From Sphaerulina vaccinii (lineage: Eukaryota; Ascomycota; Dothideomycetes; Mycosphaerellales; Mycosphaerellaceae), in the NCBI GenBank assembly GCA_022570795.1, contig JAKUDP010000006.1, forward strand, positions 992,001 through 1,056,000: DNA of 64,000 bases, in the 5' to 3' direction. Below the pieces are notes generated by a model, which was not told the origin of the DNA, searched no databases, and was given only the letters and a program-made list of their open reading frames with translations. The translations under genes and the position numbers were made by a program. This document shows positions 32,062 to 41,815 of the stretch, piece after piece. How positions within the stretch are numbered: the stretch's first letter is position 1; every line of letters starts with the position of its first letter.

Positions 32062-32652
32062 ATGGCTTCTACTACATTTGGAGCAACAATTGTACCTGCT
32101 GCAGAGCAACAACGATTACAACCACAGGCCACTGTCGACTCGCCAGCCATCACGCCTGTGCCTTCGCACGAGTCACTATCACACGAGTATGGCCATGGCG
32201 TACCAGTGCAATCGCCGTTCTACACGCACCCACCTGCTTCGCACGAGGTGATTCCTTCCGCCACCAAGAAGTCGCATCTCAATGTCTACGAGAAAGATCT
32301 CGAGGCCGGTAACGACGCGCCTCTGACACCTTCCTCGGACGATGAGCACCCGTTCTCGAAGAGTCTGGCCATCGATCACAGCAAGGAATGCACTATGTGG
32401 CCGAGCAAGCAGACGCTGAAGGAGAAGTACCAAGCCGAGAAGCAGAAGAGGCGACAGAACAAGGGCATCAAAGCGCTGAATCCTGTCCGAGAAAGATGGA
32501 CTGCCTTGAGTAGCCGGAATAAGCTCGTCTCGAAGATCGTCTTCGCACTGTTCATCATTGGCGTTGCTGTAGCTCTTGGTGTTGGAATCAGCACGGCTGT
32601 GAAGGGAACATACTACGCGGGAGAAGGTTCGAATAAGGGTATTGAACGGTAG
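32062..32652 (+). CDS. Small single-pass membrane protein, fungal
   Basis: Single-exon, 196-residue protein. The first 120 residues are disordered, Pro/His/Ser-rich, with HVIPSATKKSHLNVYEKDLE-like polar sequence. Then comes a basic helical stretch (KEKYQAEKQKRRQNK), WTALSSRNKLVSK, and one hydrophobic helix (FALFIIGVAVALGVGI) 15-30 residues from the C-terminus. This places it as a C-terminally anchored, N-cytoplasmic protein. I recall similar proteins in other Dothideomycetes without a known function. A clean intron-like segment (GTGAGT..ACAG) sits just past the stop at about 32663-32716, so the 3' untranslated region may be spliced. Confidence 0.7.
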   Translation: MASTTFGATIVPAAEQQRLQPQATVDSPAITPVPSHESLSHEYGHGVPVQSPFYTHPPASHEVIPSATKKSHLNVYEKDLEAGNDAPLTPSSDDEHPFSKSLAIDHSKECTMWPSKQTLKEKYQAEKQKRRQNKGIKALNPVRERWTALSSRNKLVSKIVFALFIIGVAVALGVGISTAVKGTYYAGEGSNKGIER

Positions 32653-33493
32653 TCGACGATTTGTGAGTACGCAGCCCTCTGGCAGAATAGCAATGGCCAG
32701 CTAAGAGCAACACAGTGTCTACCGCTGCTCAGGATACCACAGCGCTGCCAGACGATCACGCTCTTGTCGCGCACCACGATACCCATCTACCATACTTGAA
32801 GCGACATTGTATTTGTTTAGTCATTTGGCGAGGAGTTCAGGAAAGGTCATCTCATATCGGAAGAGGAGGAGTATCATTATGCATATGCCAGAGTGGCAGG
32901 AGGTTCTATCCACGACTAGCGGCGCAACATCTGTAGAAGTGCTCTCCTTTGTGGATGCTTGTTACAGGAGAAGGAGTAGGGTGAACAGATATTACACACC
33001 AGGACTGCATACAGTATGCACCGCTCCTTGTGGGGGTGTCAGTAACGGCCGAGATAATATGCAATGGAACGCAATGTTCGCTGCAGCCGCCTTTTCTATG
33101 CGCGCGCACCTTTCCAGAAGACGAACAGCCATGTGGGAGAAGCCTCCGATATTGAACCCGACGAACGGAAGGTCAGACATGTTACTGAGGTACGACTGAC
33201 TCTTGATCCTCAGGGTTGAGCCGAACTGGGCTTGCCACAGCAATGACTTATGGGCGCAGCCAGTCATCGCTTTGGCGATACATGCCAGCATTATTGGTCA
33301 CATCCATGATGTTGTCAATAGGCTCATGTTCGGCTCTGTCTCACGAACGACAGCTGTATGCACGACAGTCCGGAGTGGATCGTTGCACTGTGACTCACTG
33401 TATGACACTATGGAGCACAACATGATGTCCAACGAGGAACGCATATACAAGAAGCATAGTACCCTACCATTCAATTCAGCAGCTATCAACAGA
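32653..33493. other. Gene-free stretch with possible spliced 3' UTR
   Basis: About 840 bp; apart from the intron-like segment near 32663-32716 nothing is supported. The plus frame opening at 33203 in front of the GNAT gene lacks protein character. Confidence 0.4.
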
Positions 33494-34030
33494 ATGGGAG
33501 ACCATGAATTCAAGATTGTAACAGACAGGCTCGTCTTTTCCTACTTGCAGCCTTCTTCGCAGAGCCACTGCGAGTTCATCGTTAAGCTATGGAATACCAA
33601 TGAGTTCATTGCTTCTGTGGGAGGCAAGCCGACCACGATCACGACTCCCGAGGCTGCTCGAGAGCTCATTGTCAATCGATTCCAGGATGAATATGCACGT
33701 AATGGATATGGCACTTATCTGGTCTCTCTTAAGTCAGGCGAATACATCGGCACAGTCTCTTTGACACGCGGAAAGCCACCGAACGCATATACTGCTCCGG
33801 ACTTGGGCTTTGCCATCCTTCCAGAGCATATGAGGAAGGGCTATGCCACTGAAGCATCGAAGGGACTTCTGGCTTATGCGGCGAATGAGCTGAACGTGCA
33901 CGATGTGCTGGGCTTGCACGATCCGGAGAATAAGGCTTCCGGGGCAGTGTTCAGGAGCCTTGGATTTCTTGATCGAGGCGTGCATCCATTGAAGGTGTTT
34001 GGCAATGTTCAAGGAGCTGTGTGGTATTAA
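33494..34030 (+). CDS. GNAT-family N-acetyltransferase (RimJ/RimL type)
   Basis: Single exon; the start chosen at ATG 33494 gives 178 residues, the usual size for this class, although the frame is open back to 33203. The sequence starts DRLVFSYLQPSSQSHCEFIV, typical of RimJ/RimL enzymes (R-L-x-F/R-x-L-x-P), and has GYGTYLVSLKSGEYIGTVSL, then DLGFAILPEHMRKGYATEAS, in which the R/Q-x2-G-x-G/A acetyl-CoA loop is RKGYAT. It ends in ENKASGAVFRSLGFLDRG. The enzyme transfers acetyl from acetyl-CoA to an amine on a protein or small molecule. The acceptor is unknown. No targeting signal is seen. Confidence 0.88.
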   Translation: MGDHEFKIVTDRLVFSYLQPSSQSHCEFIVKLWNTNEFIASVGGKPTTITTPEAARELIVNRFQDEYARNGYGTYLVSLKSGEYIGTVSLTRGKPPNAYTAPDLGFAILPEHMRKGYATEASKGLLAYAANELNVHDVLGLHDPENKASGAVFRSLGFLDRGVHPLKVFGNVQGAVWY

Positions 34031-34539
34031 GCCTGGTATGTCTGAGGATCTCTCAGTCTACGGCTTGTAGTATCCATGCCAGCGCCACGGCCGCATCGGG
34101 GTACCAGGACCGTAACATCGAGAATCGACCATACACAGGGTAGACGCACGGCAGTGCAGCAAACATGGATTTTCGCAAGCGTCACAAAAGCTTCGCAAGC
34201 AATACTCCTAATTGCGACCACATTCCCGGATACCTTAAACGTCATGTCACAGCCATTTCTGTACGCAAGCTGTCAACTCACAACGTGCGCAAACATGTGC
34301 TGTACGGCACTGTGAGCCGAAAGCGGATTGGTATGTGAGGCGCAGGATTCTGCATTCCTCAGCCTCTTTGCGGCGAGACTACAAGGCCTTTGTCCTGGCG
34401 CGGCACACTCGCGGCGCTTAAACCTCAAGTACTGCTGCACCTGTTCTCGCAACACTTGCAAGCACTATAACCCGGCGCATCCCTCTATCTTTAACTAGCT
34501 ACACGAGAACATCGACAATCTCTCTCACGGATCACTCCA
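34031..34539. other. Intergenic stretch
   Basis: About 510 bp without supported features. It precedes the small PPxY membrane gene. Confidence 0.4.
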
Positions 34540-34968
34540 ATGCTATCCGCCTGGCTTGCCACACGAAAGAATCCATCGACCTCAACAATGACTGCTACAC
34601 AGCACAACAACGCCTTCGCTTCGGACGAGGAATACCTCGATTACGTTTTAATCATGATCATCCGCATCTTCGCTTGGTCTCTTCTAGCTATCTTTGCGAC
34701 AACTACTTCGGTATTCCTTGCCATGTGCATCAAGCACGGAGTTGGCAACTGGCGAGCATCGAGGAGAGCTGCTGCTGCTGATCTGGAGGCGGGCAACGTT
34801 GATGTTGGACATGCGCTTGCATATCAACTGTATCGCGATTGTCCGCCTGCATATGAAGAAGGTACGGCCGGGATACAGAAGCCGCCTGCGTATCATGAGA
34901 TTTCGGATCGGGAAGAGGTGGAAGATGATGATGCGGACAGCAACGATGCCGCAGAGCAAGGAGGGTGA
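34540..34968 (+). CDS. Small membrane protein with two PPAY motifs (candidate Rsp5/Nedd4 adaptor)
   Basis: Single-exon, 142-residue protein; a second ATG at residue 17 (34588) has the better context and may be the real start. One hydrophobic helix spans about residues 35-62 (YVLIMIIRIFAWSLLAIFA..), followed by a cytoplasmic tail with two PPxY motifs, CPPAYEEG (102-105) and KPPAYHE (115-118), and an acidic end. PPxY is the ligand for WW domains of Rsp5/Nedd4 ubiquitin ligases, and small membrane adaptors such as Bsd2, Tre1 and Ear1 work this way in yeast. That this protein is an adaptor is inferred from topology and motifs alone. No other domain is present. Confidence 0.75.
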   Translation: MLSAWLATRKNPSTSTMTATQHNNAFASDEEYLDYVLIMIIRIFAWSLLAIFATTTSVFLAMCIKHGVGNWRASRRAAAADLEAGNVDVGHALAYQLYRDCPPAYEEGTAGIQKPPAYHEISDREEVEDDDADSNDAAEQGG

Positions 34969-35182
34969 GAACAGCCTTCTCCAGGTGGCAGGTGTAAAGC
35001 GACGGATCGAAAGCAAACACTATGTGCACAAGATGAAACTTGCAAGGATGTGGGGCTCCACGACTTTATTTGAGCTCCGTTTGACTTCAGAAATTGCCAA
35101 ACCATCAACAGAACACGAAATACACAATTGCACTGCAACGTCGACATCTCCAAAGACCACGCGACGACGCGACGACCACGCC

Positions 35183-36001
35183 ATGGAACAGAGCCAGCCG
35201 CAACCCGTCACCTTCAGACTGATGGCAGATCAGGCGCGACGCGAAGCTGCTCTGTCCGATGCCGCCGCTGCTGCTGCCACCGTTTTCGAAATTGTCGAGC
35301 TTTTCGAAATGATCCTGCTCGAATTGCCAATCAAAGAACTCCTCTTGCTGCCTCGCGTATGCAGACACTGGTCTACTACAATCAAGAGTTCTTCGGTGCT
35401 TCAACAGGCTCTCTTCTTCTCACCACTGCCAGGTGGCACCGCAGATCTCATCTTTCATCCGCGCGGCAGCTTTTTCTCGCAGAAGGAGAAGCTCGTTCCT
35501 TACTCGCAGATTCCCGAAGGTCACTTCGCAATCAGCCCCACCGACAACTTTCTCAACAGAGACCAAAGACCGGAAGACGAAGCTGCGTATATGCACGCCG
35601 TTCGTGTTTACCGCAACCCTTTCGAGGACGATATTTTCAAACGATCATTCAAGCAATACTCAAGTTTCTGGTACCCAGAAGCAAGTTGGCGACGCATGTT
35701 GATCTGTCAGCCGGCAATGCACACTGTCAACGTTATGAGACACCGGTCCAACCGCCGTTCAGCCTCAGTTTGCTCAAAGGATGATACCGGTGGTGATTTA
35801 AGAATGAGACAATGGTTTGCTTATAGCAGCAGGGATGACGGCTTTGCACACGCGAGTGACACGAAGGAGTGGCAGGGCTGGCAGAGTGTAAAGCTTGGTC
35901 GCGAGGTCAGGCTATGCGAGCATGTTGTGAGGAATCTGCCGATCCAGGAAGAGACTCCTTACCTTATCGAGGACGACAGCAACGGCGAAGAGGAAGGCTA
36001 G
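35183..36001 (+). CDS. F-box protein
   Basis: Single exon; the start ATG 35183 gives 272 residues. The frame is open further upstream (from 34694), but that part overlaps the previous gene in another frame and is not protein-like. After a short Gln/Ala-rich head, the F-box reads FEIVELFEMILLELPIKELLLL then PRVCRHWSTTIKSS (about residues 35-70). It continues with QALFF and a conserved-looking FHPRGSFF. The rest has no recognised domain; the C-terminus is acidic. F-box proteins bind Skp1 and bring substrates to an SCF ubiquitin ligase. The partner is unknown. Confidence 0.8.
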   Translation: MEQSQPQPVTFRLMADQARREAALSDAAAAAATVFEIVELFEMILLELPIKELLLLPRVCRHWSTTIKSSSVLQQALFFSPLPGGTADLIFHPRGSFFSQKEKLVPYSQIPEGHFAISPTDNFLNRDQRPEDEAAYMHAVRVYRNPFEDDIFKRSFKQYSSFWYPEASWRRMLICQPAMHTVNVMRHRSNRRSASVCSKDDTGGDLRMRQWFAYSSRDDGFAHASDTKEWQGWQSVKLGREVRLCEHVVRNLPIQEETPYLIEDDSNGEEEG

Positions 36002-36305
36002 CTCAAGGACTGCTTGCGGTGCGCCGAGGCAAAGCGATGCGAGGCCGACGCTCAATGACACGAATGCTGAAACTTCACGGCACCACCTAGATGCTCAAGA
36101 CGATGATCGATTCGCAATACTGTTATATCAAGTTATACATATTTTCAATCTCGATGAGCCCAACTCCTACAATGGGTCCTCTTACATCCTGCATACTCTT
36201 GCACCTCTCACAGACGTGTCCTTCATACCCAGTTCATTGACTGGCTTTAATTTCTTTGAAGCCTGCAATCTCCTGGTGGGTCAGATACTGTGGCCTATAC
36301 CAGGC
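36002..36305. other. Convergent intergenic gap
   Basis: 304 bp between converging stops, nothing recognised. Confidence 0.4.
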
Positions 36306-37107
36306 TTATGATGTCTTGTCGAACGGACTCCCACGTCTGCAATTCGGCCTGCACCACTCCTCAAAAATAAACTCGTGTTGCTCCTTCGGATGAGCTTCTC
36401 GCTTGTAACAAGGACGAATCAGTCCCTTCTCCTCCCTGCGATTCGTTAGGACACAAGCCATGGACATATCGTCATGTCTCATCGTATGTCTCGGAATGGG
36501 TTGTGCCCAAGAGAACTCACCAGTCATCCTGCACACTCTTCTTCTTACAGTCGGGAAGCTCATTGGCCGTCACGTACTCACAAGTCATGAGAGCACTCTG
36601 ACCCCTCCTTGCAACATTCTTAAGAGTATTACACCTCCGCAACCGATCATCTGGCTCCTGATTCAAACTACCTGTTGCGTCGTGAACGACATAGATCGGA
36701 AAACCAGGAAGTCGTTCTGCCTCTGTGCTATTCTCTCCTTGGAGGTAGTGGTGTGGTGTTCCTCCGCATCTAGGCTGGTCGTAGATCTCCAGTTGGCAGA
36801 CAGGGTACTTCAGTTCTTGCTTGTGGAGCTTTTTCGCTTTTTTGCCCTTTTCGAGGCGGTGGCCGTAGGCGAAAGAGTTGAAATGGCCGCCTTCGTGGTA
36901 GTTGACGCAGAGTCCGTCGCGCATGGCGGCGGCTGCTCCGTTCATTGGTGCGAGGGAGTCGCCTTCTGGGAGATCGCAGTTGTCGTCTTCCCACATTGAG
37001 AAGTGGATGTCGAAAGTTGGTTTTATCGGAGACCAGCCTACCACTGAGGCGGTGCCGCTGAGGGCTAGTATGGCTCCGAAGAGTGCTGCGAGCTTGGTTT
37101 GCATCAT
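36306..37107 (-). CDS. Secreted cysteine-rich protein, candidate effector
   Basis: Two exons, 37107-36521 and 36435-36306 (85-nt intron, GTGAGT..GCAG), giving 238 residues. The N-terminus is a clear signal peptide: MMQTKLAALFGAILALSGTA, cleaved near SVVGW. The mature part holds about ten cysteines (DNCDLP, LCVNYH, PVCQL, PRCGG, RRCNTL, MTCEY, PDCKK, RPCYK, EWCRP, PNCRR), an even number suited to disulfides. No known domain or transmembrane helix is seen. Small secreted cysteine-rich proteins of plant-associated fungi are often effectors, but sequence alone does not show that here. The frame is open upstream of 37107 to 37320 without a better start. Confidence 0.75.
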
Positions 37108-37581
37108 TGTTGCTGTTGTCGCTGTTGTTGCTGTGTTGAGTCGGTGGTGGTGTTGTTGGTGCAGAAGAAAAGAAGCGCTTTCAAAGATTTCGAGTAAGAT
37201 CAAGAAGATTAAAGAGTCAGGTGGCGTCGACAGACCACGTCCGTGGTTTGGATAATGCTTATGAGCTAGTCCACCACGTATTGATCTATGGTTCTCAAGG
37301 CACGGTGGAGACTGTACCAAGCAAGACGAGGCTGCATAGCAGACTTATTGTCCGCCTTGTGAAGTTGCGTGGCTCGTCCTAAGGCACAATCAGTCTTGCC
37401 AACTAGAGTGGACTTGCAAATGATCGCCACCGAAGGACACTGCGAAGTACGATACTGGTTGTCGTCTTGGTGACACTGCTTCAAGTTTCTATCGAACATT
37501 ACAAGAATCTGAAGAACTGATTATGTACACGCTACCACCAGTCTGTACATTGCTTCCCACACTGGACCGGAAACCCCACAT
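37108..37581. other. Intergenic region upstream of the secreted protein
   Basis: About 470 bp. It contains short CTG/TTG runs (near 37111-37155) and no supported gene. Confidence 0.4.
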
Positions 37582-38656
37582 CTACGATCCAATCTCAAGC
37601 ATTCTCACTTCTTCGACCGAACGCCTACGAAGTGGCAATCCCGTCAGAGTATCAAGCTTGATGAACGCGATCAGCTGCAGCTGCTCAGCAGCAATGAAAG
37701 ACAAGCCAAAGCCAGAATACAAGTAGCAAGCTCCAGGACCCACACCCCACGTGCCAGTCGCCACACTCTCGAAAGTAAATCCTGTACAATCTGCATTTGC
37801 GTCACATGCTGCCAAGCAGTCGTCGACAGAGTTTGGCGCAGCCACTGTAGCAAGATCGGTACCTGACAAGCCTACACCAAGTGCGAGTTGTGGGGAGACA
37901 CAAAGCAGAGCATAGACTTGACCAAGGTTGTCGGTGATTGTGACGTTGACGCCTACATTAAGAAGAGCCCCGCTCTGGTAGCAGTATAGTGGAAGATCTG
38001 TCGGCAGAGTGAGTCCTGCGGTTGTGGTTGTCGAGCCAGCATATCCAGGTGGTGCTTGTGTGGCAGTAGTGCTGGTTGTGGTTGTCGTAGGACTAGTATA
38101 GCTTGCAGCTCCTCCATTCCCAATTGTGGTCAGAGTGGTGACCGAAGAGCTGGAGCTTGACCCACCATTGTAGCCGGGAGGAGTATAGACTGTGCTTAGA
38201 GTCGTTGCTGTGGCTCTGGTACTCGATACTGTCGTCCTTGTGATGATGGTCGTGCTCACTGAGATACCCGGAGGAGTGTAGATCGGAGGAGGCAGTATCG
38301 AAGTTGTTGCAGTGACAGTAGATGCTGACTGCGTGCTGACGATGATCGAAGGCAATGGAGTCACTGTGACCGAGACGACAGGACCTGAAATCGACAAAGA
38401 CGCTGTTAACGATCCCGATGAAGTGGCAAAGCAGTATGGCCTGCTGGAGCCACTGGTTGAGACCCAGCCGCAGCTTGGAAGAGTTGCTGTGGTGGTGGCA
38501 GGACAAGATCTATGGACTGTCTCTGTGATGATAAGAGAGTCTAGCATCGAGTCAGCATCGTTACAGCTACTTGTGCCGGAAGGTGAAGGGCTTACTTGAG
38601 AGCCGAACCATGCCAAGCAGAGCACAGCTCAGTGATGCGAATGCTGAAGGCGCCAT
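37582..38656 (-). CDS. Ser/Thr-rich extracellular protein with PAN/Apple-like domain
   Basis: Two exons, 38656-38596 and 38540-37582, giving 339 residues. The N-terminus MAPSAFASLSCALLGMVRLS is hydrophobic and may be a signal peptide. The middle is Ser/Thr-rich, likely O-glycosylated, with repeated YTPPG motifs. From about residue 210 the sequence reads YCYQSGALLNV, ALLCVSPQLALGVGL, DDCLAACDANADCTGFTFES, GACYLYSGFG, with a Cys pattern like PAN/Apple modules of fungal cell-wall proteins. The C-terminus is not a GPI signal. It is probably secreted or wall-associated. The upstream extension to 38785 would add a longer N-terminus, but I prefer the internal Met. Ligand unknown. Confidence 0.65.
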
Positions 38657-39416
38657 TATGATACGAGGCAAGCTGTAGAGAGGGTGGTCTGTGGCTATTG
38701 ACATTCTTGAAGTGGCCTGCAACAGCTCAAAGATGCCAGACACAGTGGTCCTTTTGTAACGACTGGTGGCTACTGGCGACCTCATCGACGATTCTCCAAG
38801 CCATTCCGGCTCTTCAAGATCACAACATCATGTCTATGATGTGTAATTGAGCTCGGTCTGCTCGGCCCGTATCCTAAGCAGAAGTCTTAGGTCTCGGGCC
38901 CGATACGAGTGTGTACATTCCTCAGGCGGATGTCAGGACCAATCAGGATGGCGATCTGATGCAGAACGGTTTCATTGTTCCAGGAGGGATGCAGGTCCCA
39001 CCATCGCACCGGTACTCCTAGACCATGGCATCGGCACACGTTCACGTGGAGTCTGCTTCTCTGTATCATTTCGAGCAGTCAGCACTAGGTCGATAGATGT
39101 GCTTGAGTGATGCGAGAAACTCGAAATTAAGTGCTGACGCTCGGAAGATCGCAGCCCATGTGATGGACCGGTCACTGTTGCTCCAATCCATGAGATCTAC
39201 AGCGACTACACCAGCTGTTAGGTCGAATCCAGGAGAGATTCTGACGAAATTATGTTGACAAACATCTCCATTTTTGGTTATGCCAAGAAAGGAGGCCGTC
39301 ATATGTCCGCCTGCCACGCTATCGGGTAACACCTGAATGGCTCCTCGGACTCTGTCTGATGCGCCCCTGGCAGCCGACTATGCCCTCGCGATGTTCTTCG
39401 AAGTGTGATTGACCAC
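38657..39416. other. Gap, with an intron-like junction at the arrestin 3' end
   Basis: About 760 bp. A minus frame (39066-39332) reads somewhat protein-like but has no family. The arrestin ORF end at 39417 is followed by GTGAGT and an AG 43 nt further, so an alternative spliced C-terminus is possible. Confidence 0.35.
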
Positions 39417-41378
39417 TCACTGCTTCAACACCTCCTCATATGTTGGCAATTGCTCATCTCCAGTATCCCCAACACCTCCCGCCTCGGGCACAGCGCCACT
39501 CTCCACCGATATCTGCCCAGGCTCACGCGCATATATCACAAGCGGCACATGTCTGGTCATACCAGCAGTCTGCTTCCCAACCAAAAGCTCGACCTGTACG
39601 GAAAGCTCATAACTCCTGTACAGATTGGCTGAGACGAAGGTGGGCGTTACACTATCTATTGGCATGGTCGTGATATGTTTTGTAAGGACAATCCCATCGA
39701 GGTAGTCAGGTGGAGCACATTCATCGTCGAGTGGCGGTATCGAGGACGATGCTTGAGGAGCTGGGAGCGGAAGTTCAGTGGAGTTTCCAGTGAGATTTTC
39801 GACGCTGTGGACGATGTTGGCCACCTTCGTATCCAGAGCTGCAAGCTCCTTTGCTTCTGCTGGAGAAGTCTTCTCTGGAAGCGGCTGCTTTGAGGATGAT
39901 GCCACACCAGACATCCGCGAGGATGTGGCTGGAGATTGTGGAGGATCGGAAGGAGATGGTGGCAACAGAGGCATACCTCCTATCGTGAAATGTCCTCGCC
40001 GCTCAAGACCTCTCTTCCTGTGTTCGTCCAAGGCTTGCATGGCTCTTGCAAACTCTGGGCTTGAGCTCCGGGGGTGAGTCCGACTGCTAGAACGATCTCG
40101 ATTCAGATTTCCGCTTGCGAGTGCCGCATGACTGGCAGCCGTTGCCAGAGTCTTGTCCTTGGACGATGTCCCACCATATTCATCTTTCGTTTTCAGGTCT
40201 TGGGCCGCAAGTCGAGAAGAAGCCTCGTCATTCCCTTTCTCTCCCACACGACAACTCTGCTCGCCTTGTGCAGCGAAAGGACCTGGTGGCTCAACATGCT
40301 TGACATGCACGTTCTTCATAATCTTTTCTTTGCAGCGGAATCTCTGGACCTCAGACTTCCTCTCATCATAAGCATAGATGTTCGTGAATGCCCACAGCTG
40401 TACCTTGACAGACTTGAGCAGAATCTCGGGCACTTCTGTAATCGAGCTAGATTCCCATCGTGGGTACAAGCTGATCTGGAAACTCAACTCGCGACGCCAC
40501 CACCAGGAAGGTACCAGAAAGGGTGGAAATTCAGACATCAGCATCCGAAAAGCGAACTTGGGCATGGTCTCGTCTCTGTCGAGCAACGGTCCGAGCAAGA
40601 ACTTTAGTGCCGATTTGCCCTTGCCCTTGCACTCTGCACTCGTCTTCGAGCTTGGAACAAGATGCCTCGAAGCCACTGTGAAGTCTTGCGCAAAGGAGTC
40701 TTTTCCTCGTGCCCCATGCCAGTTCGGCGGCCAGTAAGTGATGGTACGAGGATATTCACGGCGAATCCTCAGATGCGCGCCCAGGCCTGGCATCTCAACG
40801 GAGAGGAAGATGCGGTACACGACGTCAACATCTCCGGAAGTCGCTGCAGACCCATGCAATCTAGCACTGAAAGAAGCTGGCAGCCTTTCCAGTGGCTGCC
40901 ATGTAGATGTTGACTTCTTCGCACTGTCGTCTCCCGAGTTGCAATTCCTGCAGTTCTTGTTGCAGCAGGCTGTAGACAATCCCTTCACCTCTGCGTTAAA
41001 TGATGTCCTCGGGTCAGCATGTTCTGGGAAAGTGATCTCGAAAGGCCAGCTCATCTTCTCAAGTTTGTCGAAGCGGATCGGCGTATCGTGTAGGCGTAGC
41101 TGTTTCTTGAAGAGCTTGCGGTTCTCACTATAGCTAGACACTATCGAGGTTTCGATCGTGCCACGATCAACGCGGACTCTCGCTTTCAGTTCGCCTTCGA
41201 GTACCACGTTGACTATCAGCGGTCCGAAGAGCTCGCTTCTGTTCGCATTGGCGCCAGTGGGCTCAAGAGAGACGTTGGCAGTTCCGCGAACGGAGTCATT
41301 AGGGCCAACATATGTTGTATTCTTGCGCTCCAGGTTCAGCGAAACGGCCATGCTCCACAGGGCAGGATCGACAGGCAT
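39417..41378 (-). CDS. Arrestin-domain trafficking adaptor (ART-like) with PPxY
   Basis: Single-exon, 653-residue protein. The N-terminal half has the arrestin beta-sandwich pattern: an early RGTANVSLEP strand, PLIVNVVLEGELKARV, SWPFEITFPEHADPRTSFN with the DP.. arrestin landmark, and GAHLRIRREYPRTITYWPPNW. The second half is a long Ser/Pro-rich linker with phosphorylatable stretches, then PPDY (556-559) and a C-terminal LPTYEEVL. PPxY recruits Rsp5-type ubiquitin ligases, so the expected job is selecting plasma-membrane transporters for ubiquitination and endocytosis. A Cys-rich insertion (CCNKNCRNC, about residues 139-147) is unusual and could bind metal. Transporters at 18691 and 24912 are possible clients in type only. 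The end of the protein may be alternatively spliced (see the gap). Confidence 0.85.
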   Translation of the reverse strand: MPVDPALWSMAVSLNLERKNTTYVGPNDSVRGTANVSLEPTGANANRSELFGPLIVNVVLEGELKARVRVDRGTIETSIVSSYSENRKLFKKQLRLHDTPIRFDKLEKMSWPFEITFPEHADPRTSFNAEVKGLSTACCNKNCRNCNSGDDSAKKSTSTWQPLERLPASFSARLHGSAATSGDVDVVYRIFLSVEMPGLGAHLRIRREYPRTITYWPPNWHGARGKDSFAQDFTVASRHLVPSSKTSAECKGKGKSALKFLLGPLLDRDETMPKFAFRMLMSEFPPFLVPSWWWRRELSFQISLYPRWESSSITEVPEILLKSVKVQLWAFTNIYAYDERKSEVQRFRCKEKIMKNVHVKHVEPPGPFAAQGEQSCRVGEKGNDEASSRLAAQDLKTKDEYGGTSSKDKTLATAASHAALASGNLNRDRSSSRTHPRSSSPEFARAMQALDEHRKRGLERRGHFTIGGMPLLPPSPSDPPQSPATSSRMSGVASSSKQPLPEKTSPAEAKELAALDTKVANIVHSVENLTGNSTELPLPAPQASSSIPPLDDECAPPDYLDGIVLTKHITTMPIDSVTPTFVSANLYRSYELSVQVELLVGKQTAGMTRHVPLVIYAREPGQISVESGAVPEAGGVGDTGDEQLPTYEEVLKQ

Positions 41379-41815
41379 GATTTCTGTTGAAGATTTCTGA
41401 GGTCAGCTGCATTCATTGTGAAGGACAGAAGGTGATCTTGAAGTTGCGATGATCAACAATCGAGCTCATGCAGCCAAGACGGGATACTGCTGCGGATCTC
41501 TTGGCCGCTGAGGCTGTGGTGGCTATTGCAGAAGTCAGTCGAGTCAACATTGAACATATCATACTGATGGAAAGCTTGAGACTTCGAGTTGTGGTTGTCA
41601 AATTCAGTTTGTATAATACATCAATTGTCGTTCTCTGCTTCCACCCCATTGCAATCTGCTTGGTCTGTCCATGCATGCCTCGACGCGGTGATCTGCCTCT
41701 CTGGCGAGAACACCAGTATCTGTCGTCCTTGACTTGTTGTTGGTAGTCGATCGTTCTCACCTAAGAACTTTCATGTACAAGGTTCCTCGTCTCCACCCCC
41801 AGTACCACGGTCCCT
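41379..41815. other. Intergenic stretch
   Basis: About 440 bp upstream of the arrestin-like gene; no other feature was seen. Confidence 0.4.

Noticed and set aside
33203..33493. N-terminal extension of the GNAT protein
   Set aside because: The extra 97 residues do not resemble the family, which normally begins a few residues before DRLVF.
34694..35182. Upstream extension of the F-box gene frame to 34694
   Set aside because: It overlaps the PPxY gene in another frame, and the extra residues have no protein character before ATG 35183.
36306..38656. Secondary-metabolite or effector gene cluster
   Set aside because: The secreted and surface proteins are neighbours but no backbone biosynthetic gene (PKS, NRPS, terpene synthase) lies anywhere in the window.
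39066..39332. Minus frame downstream of the arrestin gene
   Set aside because: It reads somewhat like protein, but the only acceptable splice from the arrestin gene enters a different frame and stops after about 25 residues.
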